Of a stretch of 64,000 nucleotides of DNA, positions 61,174 to 64,000 are shown in pieces (position 1 is the first letter of the stretch; every line of letters begins with the position of its first letter). The notes under the pieces were generated by a model, which saw only the letters and a program-made list of their open reading frames with translations, did not search any database and was not told where the DNA came from. This DNA is from Endotrypanum monterogeii (Eukaryota; Euglenozoa; Kinetoplastea; Trypanosomatida; Trypanosomatidae): assembly GCA_000333855.2 (NCBI GenBank), contig CM007327.1, positions 109,611 through 173,610 of the forward strand, given 5' to 3'. The translations under genes were made by a program, and so were the position numbers.

Positions 61174-63930
61174 TCAATACGGGTCGCTCAGCACCTCGAT
61201 CCCGACACGGAGGCAATCCCGCGTGACAAAGCCCTCCTTCTCCAATTTGAAGAGGTTGATAAAACGTAGAGGGCCCCATCCCTTGCCGATGTAAGCCTCT
61301 TGCCAATCCCGCACCGCATGGACGACATCACGTGCAGGGTCCTTGTGGTACAGAATCACGCGGAAGTTGATGCGGTGGTCGTGGCCCTTGGGGAAGAGAT
61401 ATACCCCAGACTGTTCATACATAGAGGTGGTGTCGATGCCCACATACCACGGGAAACCATGAGAAATAAAGGGACGGCTATAGCACGGCGCCTTCAGTGA
61501 TGACACGTTGGTGATAACCCAAATAAAACGATCCATGCCGCCGGCTTGTCCTCCTTCCGGCGACACATGCAACGGTGCGCTGGAAGCTGTTGAGGGCAAG
61601 ATTCCTGCGGCACCGGCGGCGAAGTTGGGGGCCCCTGCAGTGATCTTAGCTGCAGGGACGGAAGTACGTGGTGCGGTAGCAAGATGCGATGGAAAGCACA
61701 GCGGTATCGTCTCCATTGGCACCGGCATGAATGAATCGTATCTGCGGAACATGCGCTGGGAAGCAAACAACATCTCATCAGCTACTGTATGCAGAGACAT
61801 GGTGGATGGTGGGGCTGTAAGCGTTGTGCGGTGGTGACCACGATACGGTGGCCACTGTCGCTGTGAGCTGATTTCAGTCGAGTAGGTGTCGGCCGCAGAT
61901 TCCTTGGAGCCGAACGGGCTCACCACCCGCGAGGGAGCGCGTGCGCCCATCGACGTATTCCCCTGAAAAGTCGCCATCGCCGCGGAAGCACCGGGAGCAC
62001 CGGCGCCGCCGGGGGCAATAAGAGGGGCTGGCGGCACCACCGCGGCTTGCAAGGGTAACGAGGCATTCGACACTGTCGGTGCCAGATTCCCACTCGAGAT
62101 ATTTGTGCATCCGTTGGGGGTGTCAAGATAATGCACCATGCGGCCGCGCTGCCGCAGCACATCTGCCTCCTCCTGCAGGACTCGGCACAAGTCCTTGGAG
62201 GTGACAAGGGCTTGCGACAGCAGCAGCAGGTGATCCTCGACGCAATCCTTTATATGCCCCATCATGTCCGCTCGTGGCAGCGCTACCGTGCAGCCATGCT
62301 CCGCAAAAGGGCATTCAACGATGATATACGGACATTCGGACAAGTGCACTAGTGCATCGGACACGCAGCCGGCCCACGTGCATCGCGGATGGGACTTCTC
62401 TTCGCACTTTTGAGTCCCCACATCGTCACCGTCGCCTCCCTCCACCGCTGCCCCCCCGCCCACCACACGGCTAGCAGACCTTAGGCGCAGCAGCCCCCAC
62501 TGCTGGACCTGAGAAAGTGAAGCCGGACAGCGACAAGGAAGAGTATTAATCTGCCGCTGCGCGCGGACGTCAGTATGCAACAACTCCAAATCGATAGGGG
62601 TGCGGTCCAGTGGACACAACGCCGCCGGGTTCGCTTGTATCCAGCCCTGGAGGCAGCTGCGACAAAACAAATGGCCGCATGTTGTTGCCGTTGGCCGCCT
62701 GCAAAGGGACATGCACACGCCACAGACAAGATCGCCTGGCGTGTGGCACGGGTCCATGACGAGCACGCCGCTGTCAACCTCGAGCGTGAGGAGGCAGCCG
62801 AGGTCAGCGTCATGCGATGAGGCGATGACCTTCTTCGCCCCCAACTGAGGCGCGAGACGGGCGGTGGACACGGCAGCAACCAGAGGCGACGAGGTACGCC
62901 AGAACCGAAGCGGATTGACGGTGAGGTCGGGAGCTGACGTGACCTCCCGCATCGAAACATTATCACTCGTGCTCGACTGAGAACAGTCGCCTCGATCGAT
63001 GCAATCTGGGTGTGTCGCCGCTGCTGCCACCCCCAGTCTTGCCGCAACGTCCGTATTGGCCCTAAATGGGGAAGCAGCTGCAGTGACACCACCTGTTACG
63101 GCGGCTCTGCGAACACTAGGACACGGACACGAGCGCCCCCGACGGCCACAGGAAGTCGTGACATCGCCTCTGACGGATAAGGCCATGGGCTTGCGATGGC
63201 GCTCCTGGATCATTAGTTCGCCAGAAGCAACGACTCCGGAAGCTGTCGGGCAGGTGTCCTGCGATGAGGTCAGACACACAGACGGAAAAGGTTCCGAGGA
63301 CTTGCGCGATGCGTCGTTGAGATGCGAACGTGTAGCGCCGTCCACAACATCAGACAAGCATGAACGCTCCCTCCCTGCAGCGGTGCCCGTCGATGTGTTT
63401 TCACCGTGTCTGCTTGGAGCAGCGCCAGGGCCCACCGGCAAGAAAGCCGAGGCACCCGCGGCGATGGCGACGGGTGGCGAGGCTGGAACAGCTCGGCCTG
63501 CCGGATGCTCAGCCCTCTCTGTATCTCCGTACTTGACGGGCACTGAGGCGAGTGTCCCAGGCGGGTCGCTCAGCCCCGTTGAGGGCGACAACAGCAACGA
63601 CGTCGATGATAGCGAGCTCCAATGTGATGTCGCTACTGACTGCGGAAGGTCATTGACTTGCTTCAGCCGCTCCTCCTTTGGGGTGGAGACGCCGCAGGGC
63701 AAGACCCTCGCCTGACCAGTGCTGCTGCAGCGACTGCGGCCCACCAGCGGACCTGCAGCACGACTTTCCCGCAAAGATTGAGAGTGATGATGCTGGCTTA
63801 ACGTTGCCGTGTTCAGCCGCGATGCGGTGTCAACGCTGCCGCTGATGCAGTGGCTACTGCGCGCGCACTCGCGGTTAAGCGGCAACGAGGATGACGGACA
63901 CGGAGCATGGGTTCGATACAAGTCGCACAT
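61174..63930 (-). CDS. RING / TRAF-type zinc finger / MATH domain protein (TRAF-like E3 ligase candidate)
   Basis: A 918-residue protein with TRAF-like layout. The RING finger (about residues 397-443) has C-x2-C, C-x-H-x2-C-x2-C and a final C-P-L-D, where Asp takes the place of the last Cys; this variant is common in TRAF-type RINGs. TRAF-type zinc fingers with paired Cys/His follow at about 510-570, then a short helix and a low-complexity region. The C-terminal 120 residues are a MATH domain: the 'W-V-I-T-N-V' opening strand, 'GFPWYVGI', 'GWG..RFINL', 'GFVTRDCLRVGIEVL'. The RING predicts E2 binding; MATH predicts binding of partner proteins. The first 390 residues are Ser/Ala/Pro-rich. MCDLYRT is the first ATG in the window, but the frame stays open to the window edge and the CT-rich tract before it has no AG, so the true start may lie upstream. 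Confidence 0.9.
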   Translation of the reverse strand: MCDLYRTHAPCPSSSLPLNRECARSSHCISGSVDTASRLNTATLSQHHHSQSLRESRAAGPLVGRSRCSSTGQARVLPCGVSTPKEERLKQVNDLPQSVATSHWSSLSSTSLLLSPSTGLSDPPGTLASVPVKYGDTERAEHPAGRAVPASPPVAIAAGASAFLPVGPGAAPSRHGENTSTGTAAGRERSCLSDVVDGATRSHLNDASRKSSEPFPSVCLTSSQDTCPTASGVVASGELMIQERHRKPMALSVRGDVTTSCGRRGRSCPCPSVRRAAVTGGVTAAASPFRANTDVAARLGVAAAATHPDCIDRGDCSQSSTSDNVSMREVTSAPDLTVNPLRFWRTSSPLVAAVSTARLAPQLGAKKVIASSHDADLGCLLTLEVDSGVLVMDPCHTPGDLVCGVCMSLCRRPTATTCGHLFCRSCLQGWIQANPAALCPLDRTPIDLELLHTDVRAQRQINTLPCRCPASLSQVQQWGLLRLRSASRVVGGGAAVEGGDGDDVGTQKCEEKSHPRCTWAGCVSDALVHLSECPYIIVECPFAEHGCTVALPRADMMGHIKDCVEDHLLLLSQALVTSKDLCRVLQEEADVLRQRGRMVHYLDTPNGCTNISSGNLAPTVSNASLPLQAAVVPPAPLIAPGGAGAPGASAAMATFQGNTSMGARAPSRVVSPFGSKESAADTYSTEISSQRQWPPYRGHHRTTLTAPPSTMSLHTVADEMLFASQRMFRRYDSFMPVPMETIPLCFPSHLATAPRTSVPAAKITAGAPNFAAGAAGILPSTASSAPLHVSPEGGQAGGMDRFIWVITNVSSLKAPCYSRPFISHGFPWYVGIDTTSMYEQSGVYLFPKGHDHRINFRVILYHKDPARDVVHAVRDWQEAYIGKGWGPLRFINLFKLEKEGFVTRDCLRVGIEVLSDPY

Positions 63931-64000
63931 GTCGGGTGGAGGAGGGAAAGGGGAAGTGGGAAAGAATGTACCACCGAAAGAAGTTGCTTTATTATCTGTC

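Overview
The window looks like nuclear DNA of a trypanosomatid, most likely Leishmania or a close relative. All genes I can support lie on the minus strand and are read from right to left. Coding regions are GC-rich and long, with low-complexity linkers. They are separated by AT/CA/GT microsatellite-rich spacers. Most start codons have a pyrimidine tract and a nearby AG upstream, as expected for spliced-leader trans-splicing of a polycistronic transcript. I see no tRNA, rRNA, retroelement ORF, CRISPR array or virus gene. From memory, and not checked, the order fits a stretch of Leishmania chromosome 7.

Genes in transcription order (right to left): a RING / TRAF zinc-finger / MATH protein at 61.2-63.9 kb, whose frame is open to the window edge; a 4.3 kb gene-poor interval; SDHAF4, a succinate dehydrogenase assembly factor (56.5-56.8 kb); a protein with a Cys/His-rich N-terminus, possibly CCCH type (53.0-55.0 kb); a DEAD-box RNA helicase of the DBP2/DDX5 type split by an intron (45.6-51.9 kb); a Nudix hydrolase with a degenerate Nudix box (41.4-43.8 kb); a Golgi pH regulator/GPR89 homologue (37.8-40.2 kb); a 1,123-residue leucine-rich-repeat protein (33.1-36.5 kb); a coiled-coil protein (29.5-31.9 kb); an LRRC51-like leucine-rich-repeat protein (25.0-27.5 kb); ER membrane complex subunit 8/9 (23.2-24.0 kb); and a 6,287-residue HUWE1/UPL1-type HECT ubiquitin ligase (0.9-19.8 kb).

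The most notable element is the break in the DEAD-box gene. Exon 1 stops within motif VI, and exon 2, 4.5 kb downstream, resumes it exactly. The junctions are a canonical GTATGT donor and a pyrimidine-tract/CAG acceptor, and joining them preserves the reading frame. Cis-spliced introns are extremely rare in trypanosomatids: the established cases are poly(A) polymerase and a DEAD/H-box helicase. This gene is very probably the second. The intron is 4,544 nt, full of simple repeats, and contains an inverted repeat near its 3' end.

The genes do not form an obvious pathway, which is normal for a trypanosomatid polycistronic unit. Two are ubiquitin-ligase-like (HECT, RING-TRAF), two are secretory-membrane factors (EMC8/9, GPHR), two are LRR proteins, and two act on or may bind RNA (DEAD-box, Cys/His protein).
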